The translations under genes and the position numbers were made by a program. Positions 16,444-24,863 of a stretch of DNA of 40,244 nucleotides are shown piece by piece; within the stretch, counting starts at the first letter, position 1, and each line of letters opens with the position of its first letter. This DNA is from Saccharibacillus kuerlensis DSM 22868 (lineage in GTDB: Bacteria; Bacillota; Bacilli; Paenibacillales; Paenibacillaceae). The DNA lies in the NCBI RefSeq assembly GCF_000378145.1, contig NZ_KB899307.1:1-40244 (forward strand), given 5' to 3'. The notes below the pieces were generated by a model. The model did no database searches. It was not told the DNA's origin and worked only from the letters and a program-made list of their open reading frames with translations.

Positions 16444-17583
16444 TTACAGTCCTTTGGACGCTTTGTACGCGCTGCCGATCCGGTCGGCCGCCTGAACGGC
16501 AGCCGCCACTTCTTCTACCGTAACCGGGAAAGGCATAGCGTGAATCGATTCTTCCGGAATGCAGGCTTTCTCCGCCACTTCCAGCAGTTCTTCCCGGCTC
16601 ATGGAATCGACACCGATATCCGCCAGGCAGACTGGCAGACCGACTGCCAGACAGAAATCCATCACTTGGTTAAGCTCTTCGGTCGGCGCGTTTTCAAGTA
16701 CCAGCTGCGCGATCGTGCCGAATGCGACTTTTTCCCCGTGGAAGTAATGATGCGTACCTTCCAGTGCAGTCAGTCCGTCGTGGATCGCGTGTGCGGCAGC
16801 CAAACCTCCGCTTTCGAATCCGAGCCCCGACAGCAGAATATTCGTTTCCACGATATTTTCCAGCGCCTGGGTAACGACATTCGCGTCACAGGCCGCTTTG
16901 GCTTTCAGGCCGTCGCGCAGCAGCATTTCGTAGCACAGCGCTGCCAGCGCCATAGCGGCATTTGTGCCTACAGCCGGAGCCGTCTGACCTTCTCTTACGC
17001 CGCTCGGAAGGCCTGCATTGACTCTCGAATAGGAACGGGAAGTCGCACGGGCTTCGAAATAGGTGGACAGAGCGTCGCCCATACCGGACACGAGGAATCT
17101 TGTCGGTGCATTGGCAATAACCGTCGTGTCGACCAATACGACGCTTGGGCTCTGCTTGAAGTACGCATAGTCGTCAAAAGCACCTTCCGGTGTGTACAGA
17201 ACCGCCGAGTGGCTGGTCGGTGCGTCGGTCGCAGCGATTGTCGGACAGATAATCAGCGACTCGCCTTTTGCTACGCATTTGGCGGCGTCGATCGCTTTGC
17301 CTCCCCCGAGGCCTACGATGCAGTCGCAGTTGTTTTCCGCCGCAATCTGTTCAAGGCGTTCGACTTCCTGACGGGAACACTCCCCCATAAAACCGCTTTC
17401 AACGAAAGAAATACCGAACTTCTCCGCTGTTGCATCAAGCTTGTCTTTCACTCGCGCCGCATCGTCCGGATGAGCGATAAGCAGAGCCGACTTGCCGAAC
17501 GAACTGACGAAGTACCCGAGATTGAGCAGTTCATTTTCTCCCTGCACGTATTTCGATGGGCTGATAAATGCTTTTCTCATCAT
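16444..17583 (-). CDS. gldA: Glycerol dehydrogenase
   Basis: This 379-residue iron/zinc-type alcohol dehydrogenase oxidises glycerol to dihydroxyacetone with NAD. The nucleotide loop GLGGGKAIDAAK is at about residues 93-104. Metal ligands are seen as Asp in GMGDALSTYFEA and His in AAHAIHDGL and HYFHGEKV. It feeds the kinase encoded immediately downstream, giving an oxidative glycerol or dihydroxyacetone pathway. GGAGG lies five bases before the first of two adjacent ATG codons. The gene is divergent from the PocR/AraC regulator and has a cre site upstream. Confidence 0.93.
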   Translation of the reverse strand: MMRKAFISPSKYVQGENELLNLGYFVSSFGKSALLIAHPDDAARVKDKLDATAEKFGISFVESGFMGECSRQEVERLEQIAAENNCDCIVGLGGGKAIDAAKCVAKGESLIICPTIAATDAPTSHSAVLYTPEGAFDDYAYFKQSPSVVLVDTTVIANAPTRFLVSGMGDALSTYFEARATSRSYSRVNAGLPSGVREGQTAPAVGTNAAMALAALCYEMLLRDGLKAKAACDANVVTQALENIVETNILLSGLGFESGGLAAAHAIHDGLTALEGTHHYFHGEKVAFGTIAQLVLENAPTEELNQVMDFCLAVGLPVCLADIGVDSMSREELLEVAEKACIPEESIHAMPFPVTVEEVAAAVQAADRIGSAYKASKGL

Positions 17584-17781
17584 AAATTCCTCCGTTTATA
17601 AATAAATTGGCCGGCCATGACCGGATGTCGTTAAGGTTATTAAAAGTGCCGATTAGGTGTCTTGGCCGCGCTTTCCTCCATGATAAGCTACAACTTCAAG
17701 GTTTACAGTGGACTTTCCAAGCAATATATTATAATCTACAATCGTAATTTGATGTCCTGTTTCGATAAAATCGCATCTTTT

Positions 17782-17795
17782 TGTCATCGCTTACA
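17782..17795. promoter_or_regulatory. cre site in glycerol operon regulatory region
   Basis: TGTCATCGCTTACA (reverse TGTAAGCGATGACA) matches the CcpA consensus TGWAANCGNTNWCA at every position. It lies between the divergent gldA-dhaKL operon and its regulator, so carbon catabolite repression of glycerol use is likely. Confidence 0.75.
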
Positions 17796-17851
17796 TCCTT
17801 TTATGATTTCAAGCATGCGCTTAAAATCCCATTTTGAAAGTAGGAATTCCC

Positions 17852-18883
17852 ATGATCGGCGAACATCTCAGCATTCAGAAAATTTTCGATCTGCAAAAAT
17901 GGGAGCGCCTTCAAGATTCTCTCGCTTCCGTTACCAAACTGGCTATTCTGACTGTCGATTACAAAGGCAACGCTGTGACCCGCCACAGCGGCTGTCAATC
18001 GTTCTGCCAGGCGGTTCGTCAGGACGAGGACCTTCTGCCTTACTGCCAGAAATGCGACTCGCGCGGCGGGCTGGAAGCGGTCCGTTCGAACAAACCGTAT
18101 ATTTACCTCTGCCATTACCAAATTATCGATATTGCAGTTCCCGTTATTATCGACGACAAATACATAGGCGCAGTCATGGCGGGACAAGTGCGTCTCTCCG
18201 ACCCTTCCGGCTCGGCGGATCTGGAGCAGATTCTGACTTCGAAAAACAAGAAACTGTACAGCGAAAAATGGGAAAAGCTCAAAGACCACTATGCGAATCT
18301 GCCGGTGATGTCCTATCAGGAAATCGTGACGATCTCCAATATGCTTTCCCTGCTGTGCAGTTATATTGTCGAAGAAGCGCTGAACAAAAATCTGATTGCG
18401 GAAATGTTCGACAAAGCGTCCGGGACCGGCTCCACGCCTCATCTGTCGGATATTTTGCCAGGCTATACGATGAGAAATTTGGAGCATGTGCGCAAAGAAA
18501 CGACCCGGATTCTCGCAGACGCTTATCTGAACTCCGAAGACGAAGAATCCGAACGCTGCACCAATCCCGTACTGAAGCCGGCGTTCGATTACCTGCTCTC
18601 GCACAAGAACGAATCGGTGTCACTTAAGAAAATGGCCGAGCTCTGTCACATCAGCCCCAGCTACTTCAGCCGTCTGTTTGCCAAAGAAACCGGGGAAAGC
18701 TACTCCTTTTATACGGCACGCTTAAAGATCAAATGGGCCAAGCAGCTGCTGGAGAACACGGATATGCCGATTACGCAAATCAGCAGCGAATTGGGCTTCA
18801 ACGAGCCGGGATACTTTATTAAAACGTTCAAGAAATACGAAGAGATCACACCTGCCGTGTACCGGAAGTATTACAAAACGTAG
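17852..18883 (+). CDS. PocR-domain AraC-family regulator
   Basis: The 343-residue protein has an N-terminal PocR sensory domain (about residues 8-170) with the family cysteine cluster: C-x3-C in SGCQSFCQ, Y-C-x-x-C in PYCQKCDS, and YLCHY. The C-terminal AraC double helix-turn-helix covers about residues 245-343, including ELCHISPSYFSRLFAKETG and ISSELGFNEPGYFIKTFKKY. PocR-type domains sense small diols or related carbon sources, which fits control of the divergent gldA-dhaKL operon. ATG 17852 has AGGA seven bases upstream; TTG 17834 is a weaker alternative. Confidence 0.9.
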   Translation: MIGEHLSIQKIFDLQKWERLQDSLASVTKLAILTVDYKGNAVTRHSGCQSFCQAVRQDEDLLPYCQKCDSRGGLEAVRSNKPYIYLCHYQIIDIAVPVIIDDKYIGAVMAGQVRLSDPSGSADLEQILTSKNKKLYSEKWEKLKDHYANLPVMSYQEIVTISNMLSLLCSYIVEEALNKNLIAEMFDKASGTGSTPHLSDILPGYTMRNLEHVRKETTRILADAYLNSEDEESERCTNPVLKPAFDYLLSHKNESVSLKKMAELCHISPSYFSRLFAKETGESYSFYTARLKIKWAKQLLENTDMPITQISSELGFNEPGYFIKTFKKYEEITPAVYRKYYKT

Positions 18884-18898
18884 TCGGCAAAAAAGTAT

Positions 18899-18927
18899 TT
18901 GAAACGCTTACATTATTGTGTTAGACT
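18899..18927 (+). promoter_or_regulatory. Candidate promoter with cre-like box for esterase
   Basis: TTGAAA (18899-18904) and TAGACT (18922-18927) are 17 bases apart. The -35 overlaps TTGAAACGCTTACA, which matches the cre consensus at 12 of 14 positions. It lies just after the AraC-type gene and before the terminator-like leader of the esterase. Confidence 0.45.
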
Positions 18928-18961
18928 ACTTCTGCGAACAGGAACGTGACCTTTTGGGCGT

Positions 18962-19002
18962 AACCTAAGCTGATGCCTTGTGCATTGGTTTAGGTTTTTT
19001 TT
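18962..19002 (+). terminator. Terminator or attenuator in esterase leader
   Basis: AACCTAA pairs with TTAGGTT, with an inner ATGC/GCAT stem, followed by eight T. It lies after the regulator gene but also after the candidate promoter at 18899-18927 and before the esterase ribosome binding site GAGGAGG. It may simply end the regulator transcript or may attenuate the esterase. Confidence 0.75.
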
Positions 19003-19030
19003 ATGACAATTTTGAGGAGGCGATTGATCA

Positions 19031-20794
19031 ATGAAAAGCAAAAAATGGGGAGCTCTGCTCCTGAGTCCACTGCTGGCAGCCGGAGTATTCAGCGTTTACA
19101 GCACACCGAATCAGACTTTTGCCGCGATTTCCACTTCCGACACTTCCATGCAGGCTGAGTCCGGCCATTTCACTGGGCAAACGCTGCAGCGTACACAGTT
19201 CGGTCAGGTTCAGGGTTACCGGGATCAAGCTAACCGCGCTCTGGTCTGGCAGGGTATACCTTATGCGGCTTCGACCGCAGGCGCGCAGCGCTGGAAAGCG
19301 CCATCCGATCCGGCTCCTTGGTCCGGTGTGCTTGATGCAACCAAACCGGGCAGCGTTGCTATCCAGGCATCCGGCAGCGAGACAGTCGGCACGGAAGATG
19401 CGCTGAACCTCGACATTTACCGCCCAGATCATACAAAAGAAAAACTTCCGGTCATCGTCTACATACATGGCGGCAACAATCAGACCGGCAAATCGACCGA
19501 AATCACAGGGAATTCGATGGTCAACGATACGAATGCCGTCTTCGTCTCGGTCAATTATCGCCTGGGGCCGCTCGGCTTCAACCCGCTTCCGGCATTGAAG
19601 ACCGGAACAGACGAAGAGAACTCCGGCAACTATGCCCTGCTCGATATTGCCAAATCGCTTGATTGGGTCAAAGCCAATATTGAACAGTTCGGCGGCGATC
19701 CCGACAACGTGACCGTAGCAGGATTTTCCGCAGGCGGACGCGATGTCATGGCGATGCTGATCTCCCCGCTGTTCGAAGGCAAGTTTGACAAAGCAATCTC
19801 ATTCAGCGGAGGCATGACGATCGCGGACGAAGACGCCAGCGCCAAGACGTTCGCCAAAGCGATTGCACCGCTTGCCGTCGCCGACGGCAAAAAAGCGACC
19901 GAACAGGAAGCTTATGACTGGCTGCTGACAACTGGCTCCGACGTACGCGATTATTTGTACGCCGTGCCGGCGGAGAAGCTTGCCAAGCTGATGAGCGGCG
20001 CAGGTATTCGCATGAGTGTATTCCCGCATCTGTATGCTGACGGAACAGTGCTGCCGAAAGAAGGTTTTGATACTAAAAATTATAACGATGTGCCGCTGCT
20101 TATGCTGACCGGTGCCAACGAGTTCTCGCTCTTCGGCCGCTATGATGCGTATTTCGCCAAAAATGTCGCGGACAACTCAATCAATACCGATCACAATGTC
20201 ATGGCCAAATACAACTTTATTAACAAATACGGCGGCGAACTGTACGGACTGTTCAATGTGCAGGACTCCGCGCAGAAAATGTTCGGCAGCTACGGAGCGG
20301 ACATTTACGGCATGCAGATCGATTTCGGCAGCGATGCTTACGTGTCCGGCAGCGATATGAGCCCGCTCGGCGCTTTCCATGGCGTATTCGTTCCTCTGCT
20401 CTCGCCGGGCAACACCAATTACGAGTCAATTGTCGGAAGCGCTTACGATCTGCCGGGTGCGGTCGACCTTGGCAAAACGTTCCGTAAATACATCTCGAAC
20501 TTCGTGCGCAGCGGCGATCCGAACGGCGGCGGCCTGACCCAATGGAAGACCTGGACGCCGCAAAATGCCCTTAACGGCGAATCCATGCTGATTCTGGATG
20601 CCAACCGCCGTAAAGCGATCTCCTATCTGTCTTCACCGGAGTTCACGTACGAGCAGGTGCTGGCCGCCATGCGGGCCGACCGTACGATCTCCGAAGCCGA
20701 CAAAGCGGAGCTGATCTCGAAGGTTCTCAACGGCCGCTGGTTTAGCGGCAAGCTGGATCAGCGCTTCGGCAACCCGTCGCTGTGGGTAAAATAA
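19031..20794 (+). CDS. Secreted type-B carboxylesterase
   Basis: This 587-residue protein is a carboxylesterase/para-nitrobenzyl-esterase type alpha/beta hydrolase. A signal peptide covers about residues 1-28 (LLLSPLLAAGVFSVYS core). The family features are GVQGYRDQ-like start, IPYAAS, DALNLDIYRP, the oxyanion loop YIHGGNNQ and the nucleophile elbow AGFSAGGRD. The usual family elbow is GESAGA, so Phe and the second Gly are variants. The likely acid is in GANEFSLFG and the catalytic His in GAFHGVFVP. The start has GAGGAGG upstream. It stands alone, with a terminator at 20953-20984. Confidence 0.88.
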   Translation: MKSKKWGALLLSPLLAAGVFSVYSTPNQTFAAISTSDTSMQAESGHFTGQTLQRTQFGQVQGYRDQANRALVWQGIPYAASTAGAQRWKAPSDPAPWSGVLDATKPGSVAIQASGSETVGTEDALNLDIYRPDHTKEKLPVIVYIHGGNNQTGKSTEITGNSMVNDTNAVFVSVNYRLGPLGFNPLPALKTGTDEENSGNYALLDIAKSLDWVKANIEQFGGDPDNVTVAGFSAGGRDVMAMLISPLFEGKFDKAISFSGGMTIADEDASAKTFAKAIAPLAVADGKKATEQEAYDWLLTTGSDVRDYLYAVPAEKLAKLMSGAGIRMSVFPHLYADGTVLPKEGFDTKNYNDVPLLMLTGANEFSLFGRYDAYFAKNVADNSINTDHNVMAKYNFINKYGGELYGLFNVQDSAQKMFGSYGADIYGMQIDFGSDAYVSGSDMSPLGAFHGVFVPLLSPGNTNYESIVGSAYDLPGAVDLGKTFRKYISNFVRSGDPNGGGLTQWKTWTPQNALNGESMLILDANRRKAISYLSSPEFTYEQVLAAMRADRTISEADKAELISKVLNGRWFSGKLDQRFGNPSLWVK

Positions 20795-20952
20795 TTGACT
20801 GTAAGGAATGGCTTAGAGAGAAGCGAAAAAGTTCCGTTTTACAATCAGTGGAGCGTGGAAGTACGAATCGAACTCGATTGAACTTGCTTGAAGCTGATTG
20901 ATAGTAATTGAATTCAGTAGTATAGACTTATCAGCATAGAATTCTGCCGCAG

Positions 20953-20984
20953 CCGAACGGATCTTGAAGATTCGTTCGGTTTTG
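20953..20984 (+). terminator. Terminator of esterase gene
   Basis: CCGAACG pairs with CGTTCGG, with GATCTT/GATT inner pairing, followed by TTTTG. The 150 bases between the stop codon and this hairpin hold no recognisable gene. Confidence 0.7.
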
Positions 20985-21010
20985 CCGTATTAGACGCCCT
21001 TCATCCTCTT

Positions 21011-21051
21011 AGCTGCAGTTCTTTTAAGCACGGCTCTTTTGGACTGCAGCT
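21011..21051. other. Inverted repeat upstream of tetR-type gene
   Basis: AGCTGCAGT (21011-21019) and ACTGCAGCT (21043-21051) are exact inverted copies separated by 23 bases. It may be a second terminator or a binding site; no T-run follows directly. Confidence 0.4.
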
Positions 21052-21088
21052 CTCTTTTGACAACTCGCACTTCTTCCTATAAGCTTTA

Positions 21089-21106
21089 ATAGAATGATCG
21101 TTCTAC
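21089..21106. promoter_or_regulatory. TetR operator candidate 1
   Basis: AGAATGATCGTTCT (21091-21104) is a palindrome with one mismatched pair. The core ATGATCGTTCTA recurs upstream of the MFS gene. It lies 22-37 bases before the regulator start, suitable for autorepression. Confidence 0.7.
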
Positions 21107-21127
21107 CTAGAGAGGATGTGTTCTATA

Positions 21128-21688
21128 ATGAGCTCCAAAAAAGAAGATCTGCTTCGCACATCGGAAGCCCTCTTTTATCAAAACGGATTCCACGCAATTG
21201 GGCTTAAAAAAATCGTCGGCGAGTCCAATATTGCCATGATGACTCTCTATAATCATTTTGCTTCCAAAGATGAACTGATCATGGAAGTGCTGAATCGGCG
21301 GGAGCGTCAGTATATGGAGCAGCTGAACTTCGCAATCGCCGCCGATCCAAGCGAACGCAAGAAGATTTCGGAATCCATCTATGTTCGTCTGGCCAGAGCT
21401 CATGCGGATTGGATGAACGGACGTGCAGCAAGAGGCTGTCTGTTTCTCCGCGCCAAGGAAGAATACGGAGAAGATGCTTCTCACCCAATTGTACAGTTGG
21501 TAGACGGCCACAAAGAGCGTCTAAAAGCTTTCATCCAGTCAGCAGACTCAGAGCGTACAACCAGCGAAGTCCTCCAACTCTGCCTGCTGCTGGAGGGTGC
21601 CACCGCTCTGGCCGAAAGCGAAGGTCCGGAGATTGCAGCCAGAGAATTGATTGCCATAACTGAACGGCTGTTTGCGGATCTCCAATAA
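21128..21688 (+). CDS. TetR-family repressor
   Basis: This 186-residue regulator has an N-terminal TetR helix-turn-helix (GFHAIGLKKIVGESNIAMMTLYNHFASKDEL in two parts, about residues 17-48). The C-terminal ligand domain follows and contains RGCLFLRAKEEY, as in the YxaF/LmrA-like groups. It very likely represses itself and the MFS transporter downstream, because both have the same operator. The start is ATG 21128 with GAGAGGA upstream; an in-frame ATG at 21116 abuts the GAGG and is unlikely. Its stop overlaps the start of a terminator. Confidence 0.9.
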   Translation: MSSKKEDLLRTSEALFYQNGFHAIGLKKIVGESNIAMMTLYNHFASKDELIMEVLNRRERQYMEQLNFAIAADPSERKKISESIYVRLARAHADWMNGRAARGCLFLRAKEEYGEDASHPIVQLVDGHKERLKAFIQSADSERTTSEVLQLCLLLEGATALAESEGPEIAARELIAITERLFADLQ

Positions 21689-21718
21689 AAACAGGATGAT
21701 GAATCCTGTTTTTATTTT
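21687..21718 (+). terminator. Terminator between tetR-type and MFS genes
   Basis: AAAAACAGGAT pairs exactly with ATCCTGTTTTT around a 5-base loop, followed by T-rich sequence. It separates the two genes into distinct transcripts, consistent with each having its own operator. Confidence 0.9.
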
Positions 21719-21728
21719 CCTTATAAAT

Positions 21729-21746
21729 ATAATGATCGTTCTATCT
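21729..21746. promoter_or_regulatory. TetR operator candidate 2
   Basis: ATAATGATCGTTCTATCTA shares ATGATCGTTCTA with the site upstream of the repressor. It lies 33-50 bases before the MFS start. Confidence 0.65.
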
Positions 21747-21778
21747 AATTGAGATTTCTAAAAAAGGAGTGAGTTCCG

Positions 21779-22903
21779 ATGAAATCTGTTATTTGGCCCG
21801 GTATGGCCATGGTCGCTGTCTGTTACGCGTTTGCACGCTTCGCGTTCGCTCTATTTCTGCCTGAAATCGCCCGGGAGTTCAACCTGAATTCAGCCGAAAC
21901 CGGCCGGATTCAATCGCTCAGCTATCTGGCCTACACGCTGGCTCTGCTGGCCTCTTCATTTACACTGCGGACAATCGGGCAGCGCTATACGATCCTGTTG
22001 ACCGGAATCTGCGCGATCACGGGATTGACGATCATTGCGCTGTCATCCGGAATCTACAGTCTTGCGGGCGGATTGTTTCTGGCCGGACTCAGTACAGGCT
22101 GGGTCTCGCCGGTGCTCGGGCAGCTTGTCGTCAGATTGACCGTCGTCGACAGACAAAATGGTGCTAACGCCTGGATCAACAGCGGAAGCGGGGTCGGCAT
22201 CGTACTGTCCGGCCTGACGGCCGTTATCCTCGGCACATCCTGGCGCAGCGCTTACGGGCTGTTTGCCGCGGCCGGCTGCCTGGTTCTCATCTGGATGTTT
22301 TACCGGCTGCGCGGTACTTCGAACGATTTTCCACAGGGGAATCATCTGTGGAAAGAAGCTCGAAAATCGGGACGTCTGCTTCCCGCTTCGCTGCTGGCCG
22401 GCTTGGGATGTTCGGTCTACTGGACATACCTGATCAGCCATTTGCAGTCTGAGCAGCAGCTATCCGCGTCACAAGCTTCCTTGTATTGGATCGCGGTAGG
22501 CGGAGCGGGAATTGTCGGCGGTATGGCAAGTCAGATTGCAGGCTTGCTGGGTATACGCCGTGCTTATGCCATCGCTGTGCTTAGCCTGTCAGCCTCTGTC
22601 GCTCTCATTGCAATGTCCGTGCCTTCGGTCAGCCTGATATCGTCTCTTTTGTTCGGAACAGGCTATGTGTTTATTACCGGTCTGTTTATTTTATGGGGTA
22701 CAGGTATACAGGGAAGTTCGCCTTCGGCGCAGATCAGCTTGTCCTTCTTCGCGCTTGGAGTCGGCCAATTTGCCGGATCTTGGTTGGCGGGCACCTGGAT
22801 TGAAAATCTCGGCTACAATCCGGCTTTTCTGCTGTTTGCGCTGATACTGTTGGGAGGACTGCTTTTCTGTCCGACTACAATAAAACCCGGATCTTCCGCA
22901 TGA
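21779..22903 (+). CDS. MFS transporter, YbfB/YjiJ type
   Basis: The 374-residue protein has about twelve membrane segments and no soluble domain. The start (AVCYAFARFAFALFLPEI) and NLNSAETGRIQSLSYLAYTLA are typical of the YbfB/YjiJ branch of the major facilitator superfamily. The substrate is unknown; regulation by an adjacent TetR repressor suggests export of a small toxic compound. Start ATG 21779 has AAAGGAGTGA upstream. The last codons overlap a terminator hairpin. Confidence 0.87.
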   Translation: MKSVIWPGMAMVAVCYAFARFAFALFLPEIAREFNLNSAETGRIQSLSYLAYTLALLASSFTLRTIGQRYTILLTGICAITGLTIIALSSGIYSLAGGLFLAGLSTGWVSPVLGQLVVRLTVVDRQNGANAWINSGSGVGIVLSGLTAVILGTSWRSAYGLFAAAGCLVLIWMFYRLRGTSNDFPQGNHLWKEARKSGRLLPASLLAGLGCSVYWTYLISHLQSEQQLSASQASLYWIAVGGAGIVGGMASQIAGLLGIRRAYAIAVLSLSASVALIAMSVPSVSLISSLLFGTGYVFITGLFILWGTGIQGSSPSAQISLSFFALGVGQFAGSWLAGTWIENLGYNPAFLLFALILLGGLLFCPTTIKPGSSA

Positions 22904-22912
22904 TCCGGGTTT
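22883..22912. terminator. Shared terminator between convergent genes
   Basis: AAACCCGGATC pairs exactly with GATCCGGGTTT around 8 bases and includes the MFS stop codon. The minus-strand side continues TTTTATTG, so it can end both the MFS and the SGNH hydrolase transcripts. Confidence 0.8.
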
Positions 22913-22926
22913 GTAGACTTATATTT

Positions 22927-23634
22927 TTATCGAATAAGAACTTGGCTTTCCTGCACCACTTCCAGCCAGCGCTTAGCCAGCAGTCCGTGACCGGCTGTCG
23001 TCGGATGAATGCCATCCCAGATCCAATATGAAGCCGGTGCAAGTTCGCAGGCGTCATCAAAGGCATCCTGCAGCGGTACGAATACGGCATCGTATTCATC
23101 CGCCAGACGACGCACAATTTCGGCACAGGCATTCGCGGCGGCTTTCCAGGCACTCCAATCGTAATCGGTATGGCCTCCCGGCAGAATAAACGGCTCACAC
23201 AGCACCAGCTGTACTTCCGGTAGTTCCTGCCGCGTCCGCTTCAGCAGACGACGATAGCTCGCTTCATAGTCTTGAGGATCGAAGCCGTCCGGTTCGGCGA
23301 TCGACATCAGAATATCGTTGACGCCGACCAAGATGCTGATCGTATCCGGCTGCAGTTCCAGCGCATCTTCCCTCCAACGCTCTTCAAGATCCTGCACCCG
23401 ATTGCCGCTGATACCGCGATTGACGAATTCTGGCTGCCCAGACGCCAGGCGATGACCCAGCTCAGCTGCAATCCAGAAGGCATAACCGTGTCCAAGAATA
23501 TGATTGGGATCTTCGTCGCGTCCCCGATTGCCATCGGTAATGGAATCTCCTTGAAACAAAATTTTTCGCTTTTTGATACATTCGATAAGTTTTACTTGTT
23601 CAATATGCTCAACCTGCTTAGCTTCTCTATTCAT
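22927..23634 (-). CDS. SGNH/GDSL-family hydrolase
   Basis: This 235-residue esterase has all SGNH blocks: FQGDSITDG with the nucleophile Ser at about residue 31, NRGISGNRV with Gly, LVGVNDI with Asn, and the Asp/His pair in WDGIHPTTAGH. Relatives remove acyl or acetyl groups from carbohydrates. There is no signal peptide, so it acts in the cytoplasm. GGGAG lies about 9-10 bases upstream. A weak cre-like sequence (GAAAACGTTACC) lies 20-30 bases before it. Confidence 0.9.
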   Translation of the reverse strand: MNREAKQVEHIEQVKLIECIKKRKILFQGDSITDGNRGRDEDPNHILGHGYAFWIAAELGHRLASGQPEFVNRGISGNRVQDLEERWREDALELQPDTISILVGVNDILMSIAEPDGFDPQDYEASYRRLLKRTRQELPEVQLVLCEPFILPGGHTDYDWSAWKAAANACAEIVRRLADEYDAVFVPLQDAFDDACELAPASYWIWDGIHPTTAGHGLLAKRWLEVVQESQVLIR

Positions 23635-23716
23635 CTCTGCTCTCTCCCTTTCGAAAACGTTACCGAAATATACCTATTCGGTGCAGTGAATCGTTCTCCT
23701 GCATTTGGAATACCGT

Positions 23717-23753
23717 AAAAAGCCTGCTTACGGAAATAAATCCGTCAGCAGGC
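23717..23753 (-). terminator. Terminator after glycerol-1-phosphate dehydrogenase remnant
   Basis: On the minus strand GCCTGCTGACGGA pairs with TCCGTAAGCAGGC (one mismatch), followed by TTTTT. It ends transcription coming from the DUF4261 gene and the remnant, and its left arm forms the last codons of the remnant frame. Confidence 0.85.
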
Positions 23754-24054
23754 CAAAGCACTTTGTAAACTCCCAATAATGGGAGAGATGATGTCCTCCG
23801 CCGGAAGCCGGATAAGACTGGCCGAGCAGCAGCATCGTCAGACCCGATTCGATCAATGCGCTGATCAGCGCAAGAATGCCTTCTTCGCTCCGCGCTCCGA
23901 TTGCTTCCGCATGTTCGACCGTTACGTCAAGTGCGTGTTTGGTCATCTCATAGACACGCTCGTCGTACGCTTCGCCGGACAGCAGATTTGATACTTTCCA
24001 GTCGAATAGTGACGTATACTTGCCAAGCATGTCGCCGAAGCCTGCAGCGATCAT
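23728..24054 (-). pseudogene. Remnant of glycerol-1-phosphate dehydrogenase gene
   Basis: The 108-residue frame matches the middle of AraM/EgsA-type sn-glycerol-1-phosphate dehydrogenases: IAAGFGDMLGKYTSL, WKVSNLLSGEAYDE and the metal-binding SGGGHHLSHYWEF. The family is about 350-400 residues long. The NAD-binding half is missing, and similarity stops right after HYWEF, where a terminator begins. Upstream, the reading frame runs back into the 3' end of the DUF4261 gene. No ribosome binding site is seen before ATG 24054. It is probably a non-functional fragment left by deletion, though a stable fragment cannot be excluded. Confidence 0.75.
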
Positions 24055-24071
24055 CGTCTTTATCGGATAAT

Positions 24072-24863
24072 CTAATACCCGATTTTGATAGACTGCCCTT
24101 CAACCGCAATGCCCGGGGACAGCTTCAGCGGCAGACGTTGATCGCAGGAAAAACCGATTGTCTCCCCATCCTTGAGCGTCGCTCCACAGTCCACAATATA
24201 TCCTACAATATTGAATGTTAGTTCAAACACATCCACGAGATCTTGGCGCGAACGCAGTACCTCAATCTCATCATGTCCAAAATTACGCAGCCCTACTGTA
24301 TAAGAGGAGATGCCTTGTTCTTCTTCATATAAACCGATAAACACCCACAGCTGTACCGGAAGTTCCCCCTCCTTAAGCAGCATCGCATTGGTGACATAGG
24401 CTTCCGCAGACATCGTCATTGGAGGCATATACAGCGCCAGCGCATCTTCCTGCTTCAGCATGCTGCACAGCACCTGGGTGAACAGCACATGACCGCCAAG
24501 CGGATCCGTGACTCCCGATACCGATACAACCACATGAGCCTGATAGCCGCCCAGCGACTCCTCAGCCTCCGGCCAGAGCGGATTAACGCCGCAGCAGGCT
24601 TTAACCTCGTTTCCGGGAAGCGGCGCATGGATCAAGAAGCAGCTGATCTGCAGCCCATCGGCTTCAAATCGTATACTTCCGCGGTTCGGCAGTGCAGTCG
24701 CTTCAATATCCCAGTCGTTCTTCAAGTTCCGGATAAAGCGCGGAAAGTCGCATTCCGGTTTGCGCAGCAGTACGAATCCTTTCAGCGTCTGTCCCGCTTC
24801 GACAGGTCGATTACGGCGTACCCGCCGTTTTCGCTCCTCTCCGGGACGTTCGAACAATTCCAT
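24072..24863 (-). CDS. DUF4261 domain protein
   Basis: This 263-residue protein matches the DUF4261 pattern: an N-terminal part starting FVLLRKPECDFPRFIRNLK, a central AHVVVSVSG, and a C-terminal domain with YTVGLRNFGHDEIEVL and VFELTFNIVGYIVDCGATLKDG split over two segments. The function is unknown; relatives are soluble cytoplasmic proteins that occur singly or near immunity genes. No toxin is seen nearby. The start has AAAGGAG eight bases upstream. The remnant of a glycerol-1-phosphate dehydrogenase gene follows after 17 bases. Confidence 0.8.
   Translation of the reverse strand: MELFERPGEERKRRVRRNRPVEAGQTLKGFVLLRKPECDFPRFIRNLKNDWDIEATALPNRGSIRFEADGLQISCFLIHAPLPGNEVKACCGVNPLWPEAEESLGGYQAHVVVSVSGVTDPLGGHVLFTQVLCSMLKQEDALALYMPPMTMSAEAYVTNAMLLKEGELPVQLWVFIGLYEEEQGISSYTVGLRNFGHDEIEVLRSRQDLVDVFELTFNIVGYIVDCGATLKDGETIGFSCDQRLPLKLSPGIAVEGQSIKIGY

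Noticed and set aside
15487-17601. 704-codon open frame on the plus strand
   Set aside because: It runs antisense to both gldA and dhaKL, whose catalytic motifs are clear; it has no ribosome binding site and no family features.
23655-23670. cre site before the SGNH hydrolase gene
   Set aside because: CGAAAACGTTACCG deviates from the consensus at three constrained positions, so it is mentioned only as weak.
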